Notes: generated by a model not told the origin, from the letters alone. Shown: positions 1 through 10,428, counted from the stretch's first letter. The stretch is 64,000 nt of DNA from Superficieibacter electus (GCF_002915575.1 NZ_PQGD01000023.1:1-64000); one strand, 5' to 3'. Translations and numbers: made by a program.

Positions 1-76
1 GGGGGACTTGAACCCCCACGTCCGTAAGGACACTAACACCTGAAGCTAGCGCGTCTACCAATTCCGCCACCTTCGC
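1..76 (-). tRNA. leuV: tRNA-Leu (CAG), 3' end cut by window
   Basis: Read on the minus strand, the sequence starts GCGAAGGTGGCGGAATTGG and contains the D-loop, an anticodon loop with CAG (TTCAGG), a long class II variable arm and the T-arm GTTCAAGTC. These are the marks of tRNA-Leu(CAG). About 11 bases of the acceptor 3' side lie outside the window. Its place directly downstream of rsmC and just after a strong stringent-type promoter matches leuV, the first gene of the E. coli leuVPQ operon. The leuV assignment rests on position; the other copies would lie outside the window. Confidence 0.93.
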
Positions 77-117
77 ATACCATCGATACTCAAAAAGTAT
101 CGTTACCACGGAGGCGC

Positions 118-145
118 ATTCTAGTGGTTTTCAACTTTTCGTCAA
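118..145 (-). promoter_or_regulatory. leuV tRNA operon promoter
   Basis: The minus strand has a -35 TTGACG (140-145), a 16-bp spacer and a -10 TAGAAT (118-123), followed by a GC-rich discriminator GCGCC. This layout is typical of stable-RNA promoters under stringent control. The start of the tRNA lies about 40 bp downstream, leaving a short processed leader. Confidence 0.8.
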
Positions 146-203
146 TAGTTAATTATGGCGCGCGGGCTGATTGCTGCAAAAATGGCCGTTTAAAGACGGT
201 GGC

Positions 204-234
204 GGAAGGCCGGATAAGCGCTATCCGGTCTTCC
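204..234. repeat. REP-like inverted repeat after rsmC
   Basis: An inverted repeat with arms of the form GGAAG-CCGGATA and TATCCGG-CTTCC lies just after the rsmC stop codon. The GCCGGAT/ATCCGG core is that of enteric REP elements. It may protect the 3' end or terminate the rsmC transcript. Confidence 0.5.
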
Positions 235-242
235 TGGCCAGG

Positions 243-1271
243 TTACTTTTTCGCCTGGCGCGTCATGATCGCGCGGTAGACTTTAAAGCGACCCGTCTGA
301 GCAAGTACCTCGTGAAAGCCGAAGGTTTCATCCAGCACCTGCGGATATGGCAGAAAGGCGTTCGCCACAATCCGCAGTTCGCCGCCGCTGTTTAAATGGC
401 GTACCGCGCCGCGAATCAGGGTTTGCGCGGCCTCGAAGCTGGTTTGCATCCCGTCATGGAACGGCGGGTTAGAGATGATCATATCAAAGCGGCCCGTCAC
501 CTCTGAGAAGACGTTGCTGGCAAAGACGTCGCCTTCAAGCGCGTTGGCGGCAAGCGTCGCGCGACTGGCTTCCACCGCCGGTGCGCTGACATCGCACAGG
601 GTGAGGCGAACTTTTGGCGAGTGGCTGGCAAGCACCGCTGCCAGCACCCCTGCGCCGCAGCCCACGTCGAGAACCTTTCCTTTAGTATGTGGGGTGAGGG
701 TGGAGAGCAGCAACTGACTGCCGACGTCCAGCCCGTCGCGGCTAAAGACACCCGGTAGCGTTTTGATGGTCAGGCCGTCAAGCGCATACTCGTTCCAGAA
801 TTGCATGGCGTCAAAGGTAGGCAGCCTCTCCAGACGACCGTGGTACAGACCACAGCGGCGGGCGCTGTCGATCTTATTGAGCGGAGCCAGGTCAGCCAGC
901 ATTTGTTCGGCGCTACGCACGCCACTGCGGTTTTCACCGACCACAAAAATATCGCTACCGACGGGAAGCAGCGAAAGCAGATTCATCAACTGAAACTGCG
1001 CTTCCGGCTTATTTTTCGGCCAGTAATAAATCAGCGTGTCGCAGTCGGCTACGTCTGCCGCTTCAGCGACGAGGCTGAAACGTACGCGATCGCCCATCTG
1101 GCGATCCAGCGTTTGCCAGTGGTGATACATTTGCGTATGGGCGCGGCTGAGTGCCGTTTCCAGGCGAGCGGGCAGGTCATCCTGCAAATCACCGGCAAAA
1201 ATTATACGGCTCTGTTCGAAATCGTCACTGTGGCGCAGCAAGACTTCACTTGCCGGGGTAAAAGCAGACAT
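243..1271 (-). CDS. rsmC: 16S rRNA m2G1207 methyltransferase RsmC
   Basis: The 342-residue protein is near identical in length and order of motifs to E. coli RsmC (343). It methylates N2 of G1207 in 16S rRNA within the 30S subunit, using S-adenosylmethionine. RsmC is a duplicated methyltransferase fold: an inactive N-terminal half, and a C-terminal catalytic half with the SAM loop LDVGCGAG at 201-208 and the guanine-N2 motif NPPF at 268-271. It is divergent from holD, which starts about 100 bp away on the other strand, and lies upstream of the leuV tRNA operon, as in E. coli. No abnormality was seen. Confidence 0.96.
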   Translation of the reverse strand: MSAFTPASEVLLRHSDDFEQSRIIFAGDLQDDLPARLETALSRAHTQMYHHWQTLDRQMGDRVRFSLVAEAADVADCDTLIYYWPKNKPEAQFQLMNLLSLLPVGSDIFVVGENRSGVRSAEQMLADLAPLNKIDSARRCGLYHGRLERLPTFDAMQFWNEYALDGLTIKTLPGVFSRDGLDVGSQLLLSTLTPHTKGKVLDVGCGAGVLAAVLASHSPKVRLTLCDVSAPAVEASRATLAANALEGDVFASNVFSEVTGRFDMIISNPPFHDGMQTSFEAAQTLIRGAVRHLNSGGELRIVANAFLPYPQVLDETFGFHEVLAQTGRFKVYRAIMTRQAKK

Positions 1272-1374
1272 GAAAGGTTCCTCTGTTGTTCCTGGCGGCG
1301 ATTATAGAGGTTTGTTGGCGCAGTTTCGACGAATTTGCTATATTTGCGCCCCTGACCGACAGGAGCGTTCGATA

Positions 1375-1788
1375 ATGACAACCCGACGAGAGTGGCAATT
1401 ACAGCAACTGGGTATTACTCAGTGGTCGCTTCGCCGTCCCGGTGCGTTACAGGGCGAAATCGCTATTACGCTTCCGGCGCATGTGCGTCTGGTCATGGCC
1501 GGCAACGATCTCCCTGCGCTTCATGAGCCGTTAATCAGCGATATTCTGCGCGCACTAACCCTGACGCCCGATCAGGTGCTGCAACTTGCCCCGGATCGTG
1601 TTGCTATGCTGCCGGAAGGGAGTCGCTGCAATAGCTGGCGGCTGGGCACGGATGAGCCGATTCAACTGGACGGGGCGCAGATAGCGACCCCGGCCTGGGC
1701 TGATTTACGTACAAACCCGGCGGCCCGCGCCGCGCTATGGCAACAGATTTGCACTTATGAACACGATTTCTTTCCTCAACACGACTGA
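1375..1788 (+). CDS. holD: DNA polymerase III psi subunit HolD
   Basis: The 137-residue product starts MTTRREWQLQ and matches E. coli HolD in length. Psi binds chi (HolC) and connects it to the clamp loader of the replicative polymerase. The start at 1375 follows the ribosome binding site AGGAGCG; the open frame runs further upstream to 1270, but that extension overlaps the rsmC start region and is not in the family. The 3' end overlaps rimI by 32 bp, so the two are translated from one message. Confidence 0.95.
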   Translation: MTTRREWQLQQLGITQWSLRRPGALQGEIAITLPAHVRLVMAGNDLPALHEPLISDILRALTLTPDQVLQLAPDRVAMLPEGSRCNSWRLGTDEPIQLDGAQIATPAWADLRTNPAARAALWQQICTYEHDFFPQHD

Positions 1789-2203
1789 TCTCTCCCGCGC
1801 CTGGGAAATTGAAAAACGCGCCCATGCTTTTCCGTGGAGCGAAACCACTTTTGCCAGCAATCAGGGCGAGCGCTATCTCAACTACCAGCTTACGGTTGAA
1901 GGAGAAATGGCAGCATTTGCCATCACTCAGATCGTGCTGGATGAAGCCACGCTATTCAATATTGCCGTCGATCCGGCTTTTCAACGCCGCGGATTAGGAC
2001 GTGAACTGCTGGAACATTTGATTGATGAGCTGGAAAAGCGCGGCGTCGTCACATTATGGCTGGAAGTCCGGGCCTCTAACGCTACTGCCATCGCGCTGTA
2101 TGAAAGCATCGGTTTTAACGAGGCGACTATTCGCCGTAATTATTATCCCACCGCCGACGGTCGGGAAGACGCCATCATAATGGCGCTGCCAATTAGCATG
2201 TAA
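1757..2203 (+). CDS. rimI: ribosomal protein bS18 N-acetyltransferase RimI
   Basis: This is a 148-residue GNAT-fold enzyme that acetylates the N-terminal alanine of ribosomal protein bS18, and in E. coli other proteins as well. The acetyl-CoA loop is QRRGLG at 76-81. The expected catalytic glutamate (E103 in WLEVR) and tyrosine (Y115) are present. The start lies inside holD, and yjjG follows after 14 bp, so holD-rimI-yjjG looks like an operon. Confidence 0.95.
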   Translation: MNTISFLNTTDLSRAWEIEKRAHAFPWSETTFASNQGERYLNYQLTVEGEMAAFAITQIVLDEATLFNIAVDPAFQRRGLGRELLEHLIDELEKRGVVTLWLEVRASNATAIALYESIGFNEATIRRNYYPTADGREDAIIMALPISM

Positions 2204-2217
2204 CACAAGGTGAAATA

Positions 2218-2895
2218 ATGAACTGGGACTGGATATTTTTTGACGCTGACGAGACGTTGTTTACCTTTGACTCGTTCGGTGGCTTGCAGCGGATGTTTCT
2301 CGACTACAGCGTAACATTTACCGCAGAAGATTTTCAGGATTACCAGGCCGTTAATAAACCGCTGTGGGTGGATTATCAGAACGGCACCATCACGTCACTC
2401 CAGTTACAGCACCAGCGTTTCCAGGGCTGGTCGGAACGTCTTAGCGTTCCGGCGGGCGACCTTAATGCCGCTTTTTTGAATGCGATGGCCGAAATCTGTG
2501 CGCCGCTACCCGGTGCGGTATCGCTACTCAATGCGTTACGCGGGCAGGCAAAACTTGGCATTATTACCAATGGTTTCACCGCCCTACAGCAAATTCGTCT
2601 TGAACGTACCGGGCTGCGCGATTACTTTGATCTGCTGGTTGTCTCTGAAGAAGTCGGGGTGGCCAAGCCAGATACGCGGATCTTTGATTATGCGCTGGCG
2701 CAGGCCGGTAACCCGGATCGCGCCCATGTTTTGATGGTTGGCGATACTGCCGAGTCGGATATTCGCGGTGGTATCAACGCCGGGCTGTCAACCTGCTGGC
2801 TTAACGCGCACGATCACACTCTGCCGTCGGACCTCAATCCCACCTGGACCGTCACGTCATTACGCGAACTGGAGCAGCTCCTGTGTAAACATTGA
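2218..2895 (+). CDS. yjjG: dUMP/pyrimidine nucleotide phosphatase YjjG (HAD)
   Basis: The 225-residue HAD hydrolase has the nucleophile motif DADET (D9, D11), motif II TNGF at 117-120, the motif III lysine K150 and motif IV GDTAESD at 175-181. The E. coli enzyme dephosphorylates dUMP, dTMP and 5-fluoro-dUMP and protects against non-canonical pyrimidines. All catalytic residues are intact. It is co-directional with rimI and prfC; a gap of about 95 bp before prfC probably holds the prfC promoter. Confidence 0.93.
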   Translation: MNWDWIFFDADETLFTFDSFGGLQRMFLDYSVTFTAEDFQDYQAVNKPLWVDYQNGTITSLQLQHQRFQGWSERLSVPAGDLNAAFLNAMAEICAPLPGAVSLLNALRGQAKLGIITNGFTALQQIRLERTGLRDYFDLLVVSEEVGVAKPDTRIFDYALAQAGNPDRAHVLMVGDTAESDIRGGINAGLSTCWLNAHDHTLPSDLNPTWTVTSLRELEQLLCKH

Positions 2896-2989
2896 TTGTC
2901 TGACCGATGCACTTGAGTACAATAGCCGCAATTTTCGTATTTTACGCTGCGTGGCCTGCTGCTGCGCACTTACACAGAAGATGTTAACT

Positions 2990-4579
2990 ATGACGTTGTC
3001 TCCTTATTTGCAAGAGGTGGCGAAGCGCCGTACTTTTGCCATTATCTCTCACCCGGATGCCGGTAAAACGACGATCACTGAAAAAGTGTTGTTATTCGGA
3101 CAGGCGATTCAGACCGCCGGTACAGTTAAAGGCCGTGGCTCCAGCCAGCATGCAAAATCTGACTGGATGGAAATGGAAAAGCAGCGTGGGATCTCCATCA
3201 CCACTTCGGTCATGCAGTTTCCGTATCACGACAGCCTTGTGAACCTGCTGGACACCCCCGGGCACGAAGACTTCTCGGAAGATACTTACCGTACGCTGAC
3301 GGCGGTGGACTGCTGCCTGATGGTCATCGACGCAGCAAAAGGCGTGGAAGACCGGACCCGCAAGCTGATGGAAGTCACCCGTCTGCGCGACACGCCGATC
3401 ATTACCTTTATGAACAAGCTTGACCGCGACATCCGCGACCCAATGGAGCTGCTGGATGAAGTGGAAAACGAGCTGAAGATTGGCTGCGCGCCAATCACCT
3501 GGCCAATAGGCTGCGGTAAGTTATTTAAAGGCGTTTACCACCTTTATAAAGACGAAACCTATCTCTACCAGACAGGTAAAGGCCACACCATTCAGGAAGT
3601 CCGCATCGTCAAAGGGCTGAACAACCCGGATCTGGACGCGGCGGTCGGTGACGATCTGGCGCAACAGCTGCGCGATGAGCTGGAGCTGGTTCAGGGTGCA
3701 TCGAATGAGTTTGATAAAGAGCTTTTCCTGGCAGGCGAAATCACGCCGGTTTTCTTTGGTACTGCGCTGGGCAACTTTGGCGTCGATCATATGCTCGACG
3801 GTCTTGTCGAATGGGCACCTGCGCCAATGCCGCGTAAGACGGACACCCGTATCGTCGAGGCGGCCGATGAGAAATTTACCGGCTTCGTCTTTAAGATCCA
3901 GGCCAACATGGACCCGAAGCACCGTGACCGCGTGGCCTTTATGCGCGTGGTTTCCGGTAAATATGAAAAGGGCATGAAGCTGCGTCAGGTGCGCATCGGT
4001 AAAGATGTGGTGATTTCAGACGCGCTGACTTTTATGGCTGGCGACCGTTCACACGTTGAAGAAGCATACCCTGGCGATATTATCGGCCTGCATAACCACG
4101 GCACCATCCAGATCGGCGATACCTTTACCCAGGGTGAAATGATGAAATTCACCGGTATCCCGAACTTTGCCCCGGAACTGTTCCGCCGCATTCGTCTGAA
4201 AGATCCGTTGAAGCAAAAACAATTGCTCAAAGGGCTGGTACAGCTCTCGGAAGAGGGCGCGGTACAGGTATTCCGCCCGATTGCTAACAATGATTTGATT
4301 GTTGGTGCGGTAGGTGTTCTCCAGTTTGATGTGGTCGTTGCCCGTCTTAAAAGCGAATACAACGTAGAAGCTATCTACGAATCCGTTAACGTTGCGACGG
4401 CCCGCTGGGTTGAAAGCACGGACGTGAAGAAGTTCGAGGAGTTTAAGCGTAAAAACGAACTGCATCTCGCGCTTGATGGAGGCGATAACCTGACGTATAT
4501 CGCCCCAACGATGGTCAACCTGAACATCACGCAGGAACGCTATCCTGACGTGCAATTCCGTAAAACCCGCGAGCACTAA
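2990..4579 (+). CDS. prfC: peptide chain release factor 3 PrfC
   Basis: RF3 is the GTPase that removes RF1/RF2 from the ribosome after peptide release. The 529-residue protein has the P-loop HPDAGKTT at 21-28, the G3 motif DTPGH at 88-92 and the G4 motif NKLD at 142-145, followed by the RF3-specific beta-barrel and C-terminal domains. The start at 2990 ([10 protein letters not shown]) gives exactly the E. coli length. The frame is open back to 2738, but that part overlaps yjjG and is not conserved. Confidence 0.97.
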   Translation: MTLSPYLQEVAKRRTFAIISHPDAGKTTITEKVLLFGQAIQTAGTVKGRGSSQHAKSDWMEMEKQRGISITTSVMQFPYHDSLVNLLDTPGHEDFSEDTYRTLTAVDCCLMVIDAAKGVEDRTRKLMEVTRLRDTPIITFMNKLDRDIRDPMELLDEVENELKIGCAPITWPIGCGKLFKGVYHLYKDETYLYQTGKGHTIQEVRIVKGLNNPDLDAAVGDDLAQQLRDELELVQGASNEFDKELFLAGEITPVFFGTALGNFGVDHMLDGLVEWAPAPMPRKTDTRIVEAADEKFTGFVFKIQANMDPKHRDRVAFMRVVSGKYEKGMKLRQVRIGKDVVISDALTFMAGDRSHVEEAYPGDIIGLHNHGTIQIGDTFTQGEMMKFTGIPNFAPELFRRIRLKDPLKQKQLLKGLVQLSEEGAVQVFRPIANNDLIVGAVGVLQFDVVVARLKSEYNVEAIYESVNVATARWVESTDVKKFEEFKRKNELHLALDGGDNLTYIAPTMVNLNITQERYPDVQFRKTREH

Positions 4580-4594
4580 TCGCTACACCTTGTC

Positions 4595-4628
4595 GGGCGC
4601 GGCAGCCGCTGCGCCCGTGACTTTTCCT
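4595..4628 (+). terminator. probable prfC terminator
   Basis: A GC-rich inverted repeat (GGGCGC ... GCGCCC, 4595-4616) about 15 bp after the prfC stop is followed by CTTTTCC. The T run is short, so this is a moderate call. Confidence 0.45.
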
Positions 4629-4726
4629 GCCTTATTAATCCCTTGCGGAAATATCTTAATTCAGCGCTTTTTCGCTTCGAATGTTCTTTTTTTAATCATC
4701 TGCACAAGCGGAATTATCATTGTGAT

Positions 4727-4735
4727 CTATATTTA
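4727..4735 (+). promoter_or_regulatory. osmY sigma-S promoter -10
   Basis: The sequence TGTGATCTATATTTAACA matches the remembered -10 region of the E. coli osmY promoter, a model sigma-S (RpoS) promoter with the extended C-TATA-T form. There is no good -35 hexamer upstream, as expected for this promoter. Confidence 0.7.
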
Positions 4736-4975
4736 ACAAAGTGATGACAAGTTGGCTGGCTGAATGCTCTTTTCAATGCGTGAATAGCAGGTTTATTGGC
4801 TAGTTAATTTGTTAATCACAATATTAATAACTGAAGAACGGCGGTCACCACCCACTTCTTATCATTATGGTGAGAACCGGCATTGACTGCTATTAGGTGA
4901 AATTTCACCGCTACAGCAAAGCGGCGTTGTGGTCGCAAACGTCCAGAGCATGGACAAACCTACAGGATGAGTTCG

Positions 4976-5593
4976 ATGACTATGAAAAGACTGAAGATTT
5001 CTAAATCTCTGCTGGCTGTGATGTTAGGTACTGCGCTGGTAAGCGGTTCTGCCCTGGCGGAAAGCTCCACTGCGGATAAAGCGAAAACGACCACTGACAG
5101 CGCAGGGCAAAAAATCGATAGCTCTATGAATAAAGTCGGCAATTTCATGGACGACAGCGCGATTACGGCTAAAGTTAAAGCGGCGCTGGTTGATCACGAA
5201 TCGATTAAGAGCACCGATATCTCCGTGAAAACCGAGAAAAAGGTGGTCACGTTGAGCGGCTTTGTTGAAAGTCAGGCGCAGGCTGAAGAGGCTGTGAAAG
5301 TGACTAAACAAGTTGAAGGCGTGGCGTCTGTTAGCGACAAACTTCATGTCCGTGACAGCAAGTCACAGGGCGTGAAAGGCTACGCGGGCGATACGGCAAC
5401 GACCAGCGAGATCAAAGCTAAATTGCTGGCCGATGACATTGTCCCGGCACGTAAGGTGAAAGTGGAAACGACTGACGGTGTCGTCCAGCTTTCCGGGACC
5501 GTAGATTCCCAGGCACAGATTGATCGTGCTGAAAGCGTCGCCAAAGCGGTTGACGGCGTGAAAAGCGTTAAGAACGACCTTAAAGCGAAGTAA
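4976..5593 (+). CDS. osmY: periplasmic osmotically induced chaperone OsmY
   Basis: The 205-residue precursor has a signal peptide (basic start, hydrophobic core, cleavage after about SALA) and two BON domains, roughly residues 55-120 and 130-203, that share the pattern [17 protein letters not shown]. OsmY is periplasmic and induced by high osmolarity and stationary phase; it is reported to act as a chaperone for autotransporters. The start at 4976 follows AGGA by 8 bp; an ATG at 4967 overlaps that site and is less likely. The linker after the signal peptide is slightly longer than in E. coli (201 aa). Confidence 0.94.
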   Translation: MTMKRLKISKSLLAVMLGTALVSGSALAESSTADKAKTTTDSAGQKIDSSMNKVGNFMDDSAITAKVKAALVDHESIKSTDISVKTEKKVVTLSGFVESQAQAEEAVKVTKQVEGVASVSDKLHVRDSKSQGVKGYAGDTATTSEIKAKLLADDIVPARKVKVETTDGVVQLSGTVDSQAQIDRAESVAKAVDGVKSVKNDLKAK

Positions 5594-5718
5594 ATCGCAG
5601 CATACGATCCCCGGATGTTAAGCCGGGGACGTGTAAACTAAAAGTAAACGACAATGCAGTGAGCAGCCTGAGCGCTCATGTTTAGCGGTCGACAATGACT
5701 ATGGTAAAGGAGAAACGT

Positions 5719-5880
5719 ATGTTTCGTTGGGGCATTATCTTTCTGGTTATCGCGTTAATTGCCGCCGCTCTGGGTTTTGGTGGTCTGGCAGGTACGGCAG
5801 CGGGCGCAGCAAAAATCGTCTTTATCGTCGGTATTATTCTGTTCCTGGTCAGCCTGTTTATGGGGCGTCGACGTCCGTAG
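5719..5880 (+). CDS. ytjA: small membrane protein YtjA (UPF0391)
   Basis: This 53-residue, almost entirely hydrophobic protein has two predicted membrane segments (about 4-24 and 30-47) separated by a Gly/Ala-rich turn, and ends in basic residues GRRRP. It matches E. coli YtjA almost residue for residue. The start at 5719 follows AGGAG; the longer frame from 5695 lacks support. It lies downstream of osmY and is closed by a terminator. The function is not known. Confidence 0.9.
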   Translation: MFRWGIIFLVIALIAAALGFGGLAGTAAGAAKIVFIVGIILFLVSLFMGRRRP

Positions 5881-5907
5881 CAATCTCCCGGACGTGGTAA
5901 AAATGTA

Positions 5908-5933
5908 AAGGCCAGTCTTCGGACTGGCTTTTG
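5908..5933 (+). terminator. Rho-independent terminator after ytjA
   Basis: A perfect 7-bp stem, GCCAGTC-TTCG-GACTGGC, is followed by TTTT about 30 bp after the ytjA stop. Confidence 0.85.
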
Positions 5934-6004
5934 CAGTTTAAGCGCAGGGTAAATTGCGCTACCTTAGTCGTATAACTACGAATAAATAAGAACAGGAAAG
6001 CAGG

Positions 6005-7084
6005 GTGGGACAACGAATTCCCGTAACGCTCGGCAATATTGCGCCGTTATCGGTTGAACCCTTTCGTCCTGAACGGCTGGCGCTGGTGTGTGAAGGGGGA
6101 GGCCAACGAGGTATTTTTACTGCCGGGGTGCTGGACGAATTTATGCGCGCGCAATTCAACCCCTTCGATCTTTTTCTCGGCACCTCCGCTGGCGCGCAAA
6201 ACCTCTCTGCTTATCTCTGTAATCAACCCGGCTATGCGCGCAAAGTTATTATGCGCTATACCACCACCCGCGATTTCTTTAACCCTTTACGCTTCGTGCG
6301 CGGCGGCAATCTTATCGATCTCGACTGGCTGGTTGATGCCACCGCCAGTACAATGCCGCTGGCGATGGGCTATGCTGCTGAGCAATTCGCGCGCGGCAAG
6401 ACCTTTTACATGTGCGCCTGCCGACAGGATGATTACACGCCGGGCTACTTTGCCCCTGATGAAAAAAACTGGCTGGATTTAATCCGCGCCTCCAGCGCGA
6501 TCCCCGGATTTTATCGCAGCGGCGTATTGCTGGATGGCATTAATTATCTTGATGGCGGCGTCAGCGATGCGATCCCGGTGCAGGAAGCGGCGCGACGTGG
6601 AGCGACCACCATCGTTGTTATCCGCACTGTACCGTCGCAAATGTATTATACCCCTCAGTGGTTTAAACGGATGGAACGCTGGCTCGGCGAGAGTAGCCTG
6701 CAACCGCTGGTCAACGTCGTTCAGCATCATGAAACCAGCTATCGTGCTATCCAGCAGTTCATTGAACAGCCGCCGGACAACCTGCGGATCTTTGAAATTT
6801 ATCCGCCAAAAGCGCTCAACAGCATGGCGCTGGGCAGTGGATTACCAGCGCTGCGGGAAGACTACAAAACCGGGCGATTGTGCGGGCGCTATTTCCTCGC
6901 TACCGTCGGAAAATTGCTGGCGGAAAGCCCGCCGTTACTGCGGCATGCGCCGCGTATTCAGGTACCTGCATCGGCGACAGTGGTGGTGCCGCCTGCGCCC
7001 GTGGCTAACGACACGCTGCACAAGCCGCTTGTCGATGCACCGCAGGCCAACGATGCCAGCTTTAATCATGAGGATTTGGCGTGA
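6005..7084 (+). CDS. yjjU: patatin-like phospholipase YjjU
   Basis: The 359-residue protein has the patatin signature: oxyanion loop GGGQRG at 31-36, nucleophile elbow GTSAG with Ser61, and the DGG motif with Asp183. Together these form a Ser-Asp dyad for hydrolysis of lipid acyl esters. The start is GTG at 6005 after GCAGG. It overlaps yjjV by 4 bp (translational coupling). The physiological substrate is not established. A Pro/Ala/Val-rich stretch near residues 320-345 precedes the C-terminus. Confidence 0.9.
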   Translation: MGQRIPVTLGNIAPLSVEPFRPERLALVCEGGGQRGIFTAGVLDEFMRAQFNPFDLFLGTSAGAQNLSAYLCNQPGYARKVIMRYTTTRDFFNPLRFVRGGNLIDLDWLVDATASTMPLAMGYAAEQFARGKTFYMCACRQDDYTPGYFAPDEKNWLDLIRASSAIPGFYRSGVLLDGINYLDGGVSDAIPVQEAARRGATTIVVIRTVPSQMYYTPQWFKRMERWLGESSLQPLVNVVQHHETSYRAIQQFIEQPPDNLRIFEIYPPKALNSMALGSGLPALREDYKTGRLCGRYFLATVGKLLAESPPLLRHAPRIQVPASATVVVPPAPVANDTLHKPLVDAPQANDASFNHEDLA

Positions 7085-7860
7085 CGGCGCGCTTCATCGA
7101 TACTCACTGCCATTTCGACTTTCCGCCGTTTACTGGTAATGAATGTGCCAGCGTGGAAAAGGCGAAGCGGGCAGGCGTTGAAAAAATCATTCTCCCGGCG
7201 ACGCAAGCCGATTATTTTGCCCGGGTCAGCACGCTGGCCCGGCAGCATGAAGCCATTTATATGGCGCTCGGGCTGCATCCGATCGTCATTGAAAAACATA
7301 CCGATGCAAGTCTCCATCAGATGGAGGACTATCTGCGTGCGCCGTCTGAAAAGCTGGTGGCGATCGGTGAGATCGGACTGGATCTTTACCGCGACGATCC
7401 GCAATTTGATCGCCAGGAATGGTTACTGGGCGCACAGCTTACGCTGGCGAAGCGTTACGATCTGCCGGTGATCCTCCATTCGCGGCGCACTCACGATAAG
7501 CTGGCAATGCACCTCAAGCGTCATGATTTGCCGCGTACGGGAGTCGTACACGGCTTTGCCGGAAGCCTGGTGCAGGCTGAACGTTTTATTCAGTTAGGCT
7601 ATAAAATTGGCGTTGGCGGTACGATCACCTATCCGCGCGCCAGTAAAACCCGCCATGTTATGGCTAAACTCCCGTTGAGTGCATTGCTGCTGGAAACTGA
7701 CGCGCCGGATATGCCGTTAAACGGTTTTCAGGGCCAGCCGAACCGGCCCGAGCAGGTAGCACGAGTCTTTACGACGCTCTGCGAGCTGAGGGCGGAGCCT
7801 GCGGAAGTGATTGCTGAGACGATATTCAATAATACCCTCTCGCTATTTTCACGCCTGTAA
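7081..7860 (+). CDS. yjjV: TatD-family metal-dependent hydrolase YjjV
   Basis: The 259-residue TIM-barrel hydrolase has the metal-binding DTHCHFD motif (H9, H11), the glutamate in [11 protein letters not shown], and the C-terminal ETDAPDM motif, all diagnostic of the TatD family. E. coli homologues are reported to act as deoxyribonucleases or deacylases; the YjjV substrate is uncertain. It starts at GTG, overlapping the yjjU stop. Its 3' end overlaps the convergent yjjW by 12 bp. Confidence 0.9.
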   Translation: MTARFIDTHCHFDFPPFTGNECASVEKAKRAGVEKIILPATQADYFARVSTLARQHEAIYMALGLHPIVIEKHTDASLHQMEDYLRAPSEKLVAIGEIGLDLYRDDPQFDRQEWLLGAQLTLAKRYDLPVILHSRRTHDKLAMHLKRHDLPRTGVVHGFAGSLVQAERFIQLGYKIGVGGTITYPRASKTRHVMAKLPLSALLLETDAPDMPLNGFQGQPNRPEQVARVFTTLCELRAEPAEVIAETIFNNTLSLFSRL

Positions 7861-8718
7861 ATAGAGCGCCGGAAGGATCAGATTCTCCACGCCCCGCGCC
7901 CGTAATGCTCTGGCAAGCTTATCCACATCCTCTGGCGTGGCACCTGGCCAGCTTTTGGCTTCGCCATACACCCCGTGAGCATGAAAGGCATTGAGGCGCA
8001 CCGGAACGTCGCCCAGTTGCCTGATAAATGCGGCCAGCGGTTCACAATGCTGAAGATAATCCACCTGGCCTGGGATCATCAGCAACCGCAACTCTGCCAG
8101 CTTACCTTGTTTCGCCAGCAGCTGAATACTGCGCTTGATCTGCGCGTTATCCCGCCCGGTAAGCGCAAGATGACATTCGCGGTCCCAGGCTTTCAGATCG
8201 ACCATCGCCCCATCGCACACTGGCAGCAGTTTCTGCCAGCCCGTTTCGCTAAGCAGGCCGTTACTGTCAACCAGGCATGTTAGCTGCCGCAGTTGCGTAT
8301 CAGCTTTAATGGCACTGAACAGCGCCTGTAAAAACGGTAACTGGGTTGTCGCTTCCCCGCCGCTGACGGTGATACCTTCAATAAAAAGCAGGGCTTTACG
8401 CAGATGAAGGAGCACATCCTCAACGCTCATCGTTTGCGCCATCGGCGTCGCCTGCTGCGGGCACATGTGCAGGCAGGTATCGCATTGCTGGCAGGTCGAT
8501 TCGTTCCACATTACACGCTCATTTACCATCGACAGCGCCTGGTGCGGGCACTGCGCTACACATTCTCCGCAATAGTTACAACATCCTATAGTCCAGGGAT
8601 TATGGCAGTTCTTACAGCGCAGATTACAGCCCTGTAAAAACAGAGCCAGGCGACTGCCTGGCCCGTCTACGCAGGAAAAGGGGATAATCTTACTGACCGA
8701 AGCGCATCTGCTGTTCAT
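7849..8718 (-). CDS. yjjW: glycyl radical enzyme activase YjjW (radical SAM)
   Basis: The 289-residue radical SAM protein has the cluster motif CNLRCKNC (C31, C35, C38) and an inserted double ferredoxin-like region with cysteines at about 46-57 and 76-86, a layout typical of glycyl radical activases with auxiliary 4Fe-4S clusters. It is expected to install the glycyl radical on its neighbour YjjI, using S-adenosylmethionine under anaerobic conditions. The start overlaps the yjjI 3' end by 29 bp, so the two are coupled. Confidence 0.92.
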   Translation of the reverse strand: MNSRCASVSKIIPFSCVDGPGSRLALFLQGCNLRCKNCHNPWTIGCCNYCGECVAQCPHQALSMVNERVMWNESTCQQCDTCLHMCPQQATPMAQTMSVEDVLLHLRKALLFIEGITVSGGEATTQLPFLQALFSAIKADTQLRQLTCLVDSNGLLSETGWQKLLPVCDGAMVDLKAWDRECHLALTGRDNAQIKRSIQLLAKQGKLAELRLLMIPGQVDYLQHCEPLAAFIRQLGDVPVRLNAFHAHGVYGEAKSWPGATPEDVDKLARALRARGVENLILPALYLQA

Positions 8719-10240
8719 GGCTTATCACGCGAGGTTGACGTTCCAGTATGCGCGTGTTGCGCGCAGCTTCTTCACCGAGCCAGGTGGTATTGATACGCGA
8801 GCCTTCCTCCCGGTACTTTTGCAAGTCGGACAGACGCACCATGTAGCCCGTCACCCGCACCAAATCGTTGCCGCAAACGTTAGCAGTAAACTCCCGCATG
8901 CCCACCTTAAATGCGCCAAGACAAAGCTGCACCAACGCCTGCGGATTATTTTTGATGGTTTGATCCAACGTCAGAATGTCGCTAATCCCGGCCTGATAAT
9001 GCGCATGGTGTGGTGCGACAGTTTGCAAGTGGGTGATGGGATCGGGTTCCTCGCCATAGGGCAGACGGGCACCTGGAGTGGTGCCCGAATCCGAGCTGAT
9101 GCCGGACTGCGCGTGCAGCATGGCCCGGTTTTTCCAGCCATATTTTACCGGCGTATTCTCAACAAAGTCTGCGAGTTGCGTGCTGATACGGTAGCCAAGT
9201 TTGTTAGCTTCATCATTATTACCGTAGCGTGCAACGATACCTGCTTTTTCACACAGAATATTGACGGCCTCTGCCAGCGCATAAATACCGAACATGGGGA
9301 CAAACCGCTGCGGATCGATCAATCCTTCTTTTACCAGGAAACTGCTTTCAAAGAATTGTGACTGCTGATAAAGAAATTCACATCGCGCATTAATAATGGC
9401 GATTTGCTGCTGGCAGTAGTAAGGAAGCGTACGCGAAAAGAAATCTTCTACAGACTGGCTGCGCTCCGCGACCGCTTTCAGGTTCAATCTGACCAGGGTG
9501 CTGCCGCCGCCCGCTAATGGCAGCGAGTTGTAACAACTGACGATGCCGTATTGTCCTTTTGTGAAAATTCTATCATTTATTGGCCCGTTAGCGACATGCG
9601 GCTTACTGCACTCGCAGATATTCTGCGCGACATTGAGTAACAAACTGTCGGGCGTAATCTCAGGATCATAGATAAAAGTCAGATTAGGTGAAACCTGCTT
9701 TAACTCAGCATCGGCACGCAAAATGGCGCGGGTAATTGGCGTATCTTCCGGGCCGATATTGGCATGCATAAATGCATCTGGCAGGGTGCGGTCCAGATAG
9801 CGCCAAAAACGTTTAAGTCGAATATCGATCTCTTCTTGTGTTAGAATTCTAACAAATGGTTGCAATAACGTATCCAGCTGACCCAAATACACCGGCATGG
9901 AGGTCACGGACGGAACATGATGATAAAGAATGGTCAGTAATGAGAGCGCGTCATCGAGATCCTGCGCGCCTTCCAGCTCCAGCCATTCTGAACCTTGGGC
10001 AAGAAATCTGGCGTAATCCGGCAGAACGTAACGCGGCTTGAAGGGCGCATGACCTTCAAACATATCGCAAATCACGCCATCCTCCAGTGCCATACGGGCA
10101 TCTGCCGGGAGGGCGGGAGCGGGCAGCACATTTTCCGCTTCCAGCGCGAGAAAATGACGCTTCTGTTCGGGGCTAAGCGTTGGGCTGGTCACAATTTGCT
10201 GACAACGTCGTTGCAGCGCATTTTCGCATGAGGTGGGCAT
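8690..10240 (-). CDS. yjjI: glycyl radical enzyme family protein YjjI
   Basis: The 516-residue protein carries the C-terminal glycyl-radical loop RVTGYMVRL (candidate radical Gly465) and is encoded directly upstream of its activase yjjW. Its reaction is not established. The loop differs from the pyruvate formate-lyase form RVSGY only by Thr for Ser. The gene is divergent from deoC, and two DeoR operator sites of the deo operon lie inside its coding sequence, so deo regulation overlaps this gene. Confidence 0.9.
   Translation of the reverse strand: MPTSCENALQRRCQQIVTSPTLSPEQKRHFLALEAENVLPAPALPADARMALEDGVICDMFEGHAPFKPRYVLPDYARFLAQGSEWLELEGAQDLDDALSLLTILYHHVPSVTSMPVYLGQLDTLLQPFVRILTQEEIDIRLKRFWRYLDRTLPDAFMHANIGPEDTPITRAILRADAELKQVSPNLTFIYDPEITPDSLLLNVAQNICECSKPHVANGPINDRIFTKGQYGIVSCYNSLPLAGGGSTLVRLNLKAVAERSQSVEDFFSRTLPYYCQQQIAIINARCEFLYQQSQFFESSFLVKEGLIDPQRFVPMFGIYALAEAVNILCEKAGIVARYGNNDEANKLGYRISTQLADFVENTPVKYGWKNRAMLHAQSGISSDSGTTPGARLPYGEEPDPITHLQTVAPHHAHYQAGISDILTLDQTIKNNPQALVQLCLGAFKVGMREFTANVCGNDLVRVTGYMVRLSDLQKYREEGSRINTTWLGEEAARNTRILERQPRVISHEQQMRFGQ
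9560..9575 (+). promoter_or_regulatory. upstream DeoR operator OE (deo operon)
   Basis: TGTGAAAATTCTATCA matches 13 of 16 positions of the DeoR palindrome found at 9839. It lies exactly 279 bp upstream of that site, which is the spacing I recall between OE and O1 in E. coli. It is inside yjjI. Confidence 0.65.
9839..9854 (+). promoter_or_regulatory. DeoR operator O1 (deoP1)
   Basis: TGTTAGAATTCTAACA is a perfect 16-bp palindrome, the DeoR operator consensus, lying within yjjI. It marks the distal promoter deoP1, which reads toward deoC. It is 590 bp upstream of the second operator; in E. coli the distance is about 600 bp. Confidence 0.85.
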
Positions 10241-10395
10241 CGTCGCGTCCTTAGTATGCCGTAATGATGCTCTATTCTATGAAAGGGGAGATAAGAGGCT
10301 TTTGATCCCGATACCATCGTTGGCAGAAATGTCACGAGGAGAAGTGATGTAGATCTCATTATAGTAATGCAAATTTGTACGAAGTTTTCATTAAC

Positions 10396-10411
10396 TGTGA
10401 TGTATGTCGAT
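10396..10411 (+). promoter_or_regulatory. CRP site of deoP2
   Basis: TGTGATGTATGTCGAT fits the CRP half-site TGTGA, a 6-bp spacer and a degenerate right half. It is placed just upstream of the deoP2 operator and corresponds to the E. coli deoP2 CRP site near -40. CytR is expected to bind alongside CRP here. A second, weaker CRP-like site may lie near 10374-10391. Confidence 0.6.
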
Positions 10412-10428
10412 ATGTAATCGTGAGTGGA

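Larger units (their letters stand above)
4580..4975. other. prfC-osmY intergenic region
   Basis: This is a 396-bp non-coding stretch. It holds the probable prfC terminator, an AT-rich middle with the sigma-S type osmY promoter, and a long osmY leader of about 240 bp containing short inverted repeats. No small gene was recognised. Confidence 0.7.

Noticed and set aside
2738-2989. N-terminal extension of prfC
   Set aside because: It overlaps yjjG in another frame, and PrfC proteins begin at [10 protein letters not shown] (2990).
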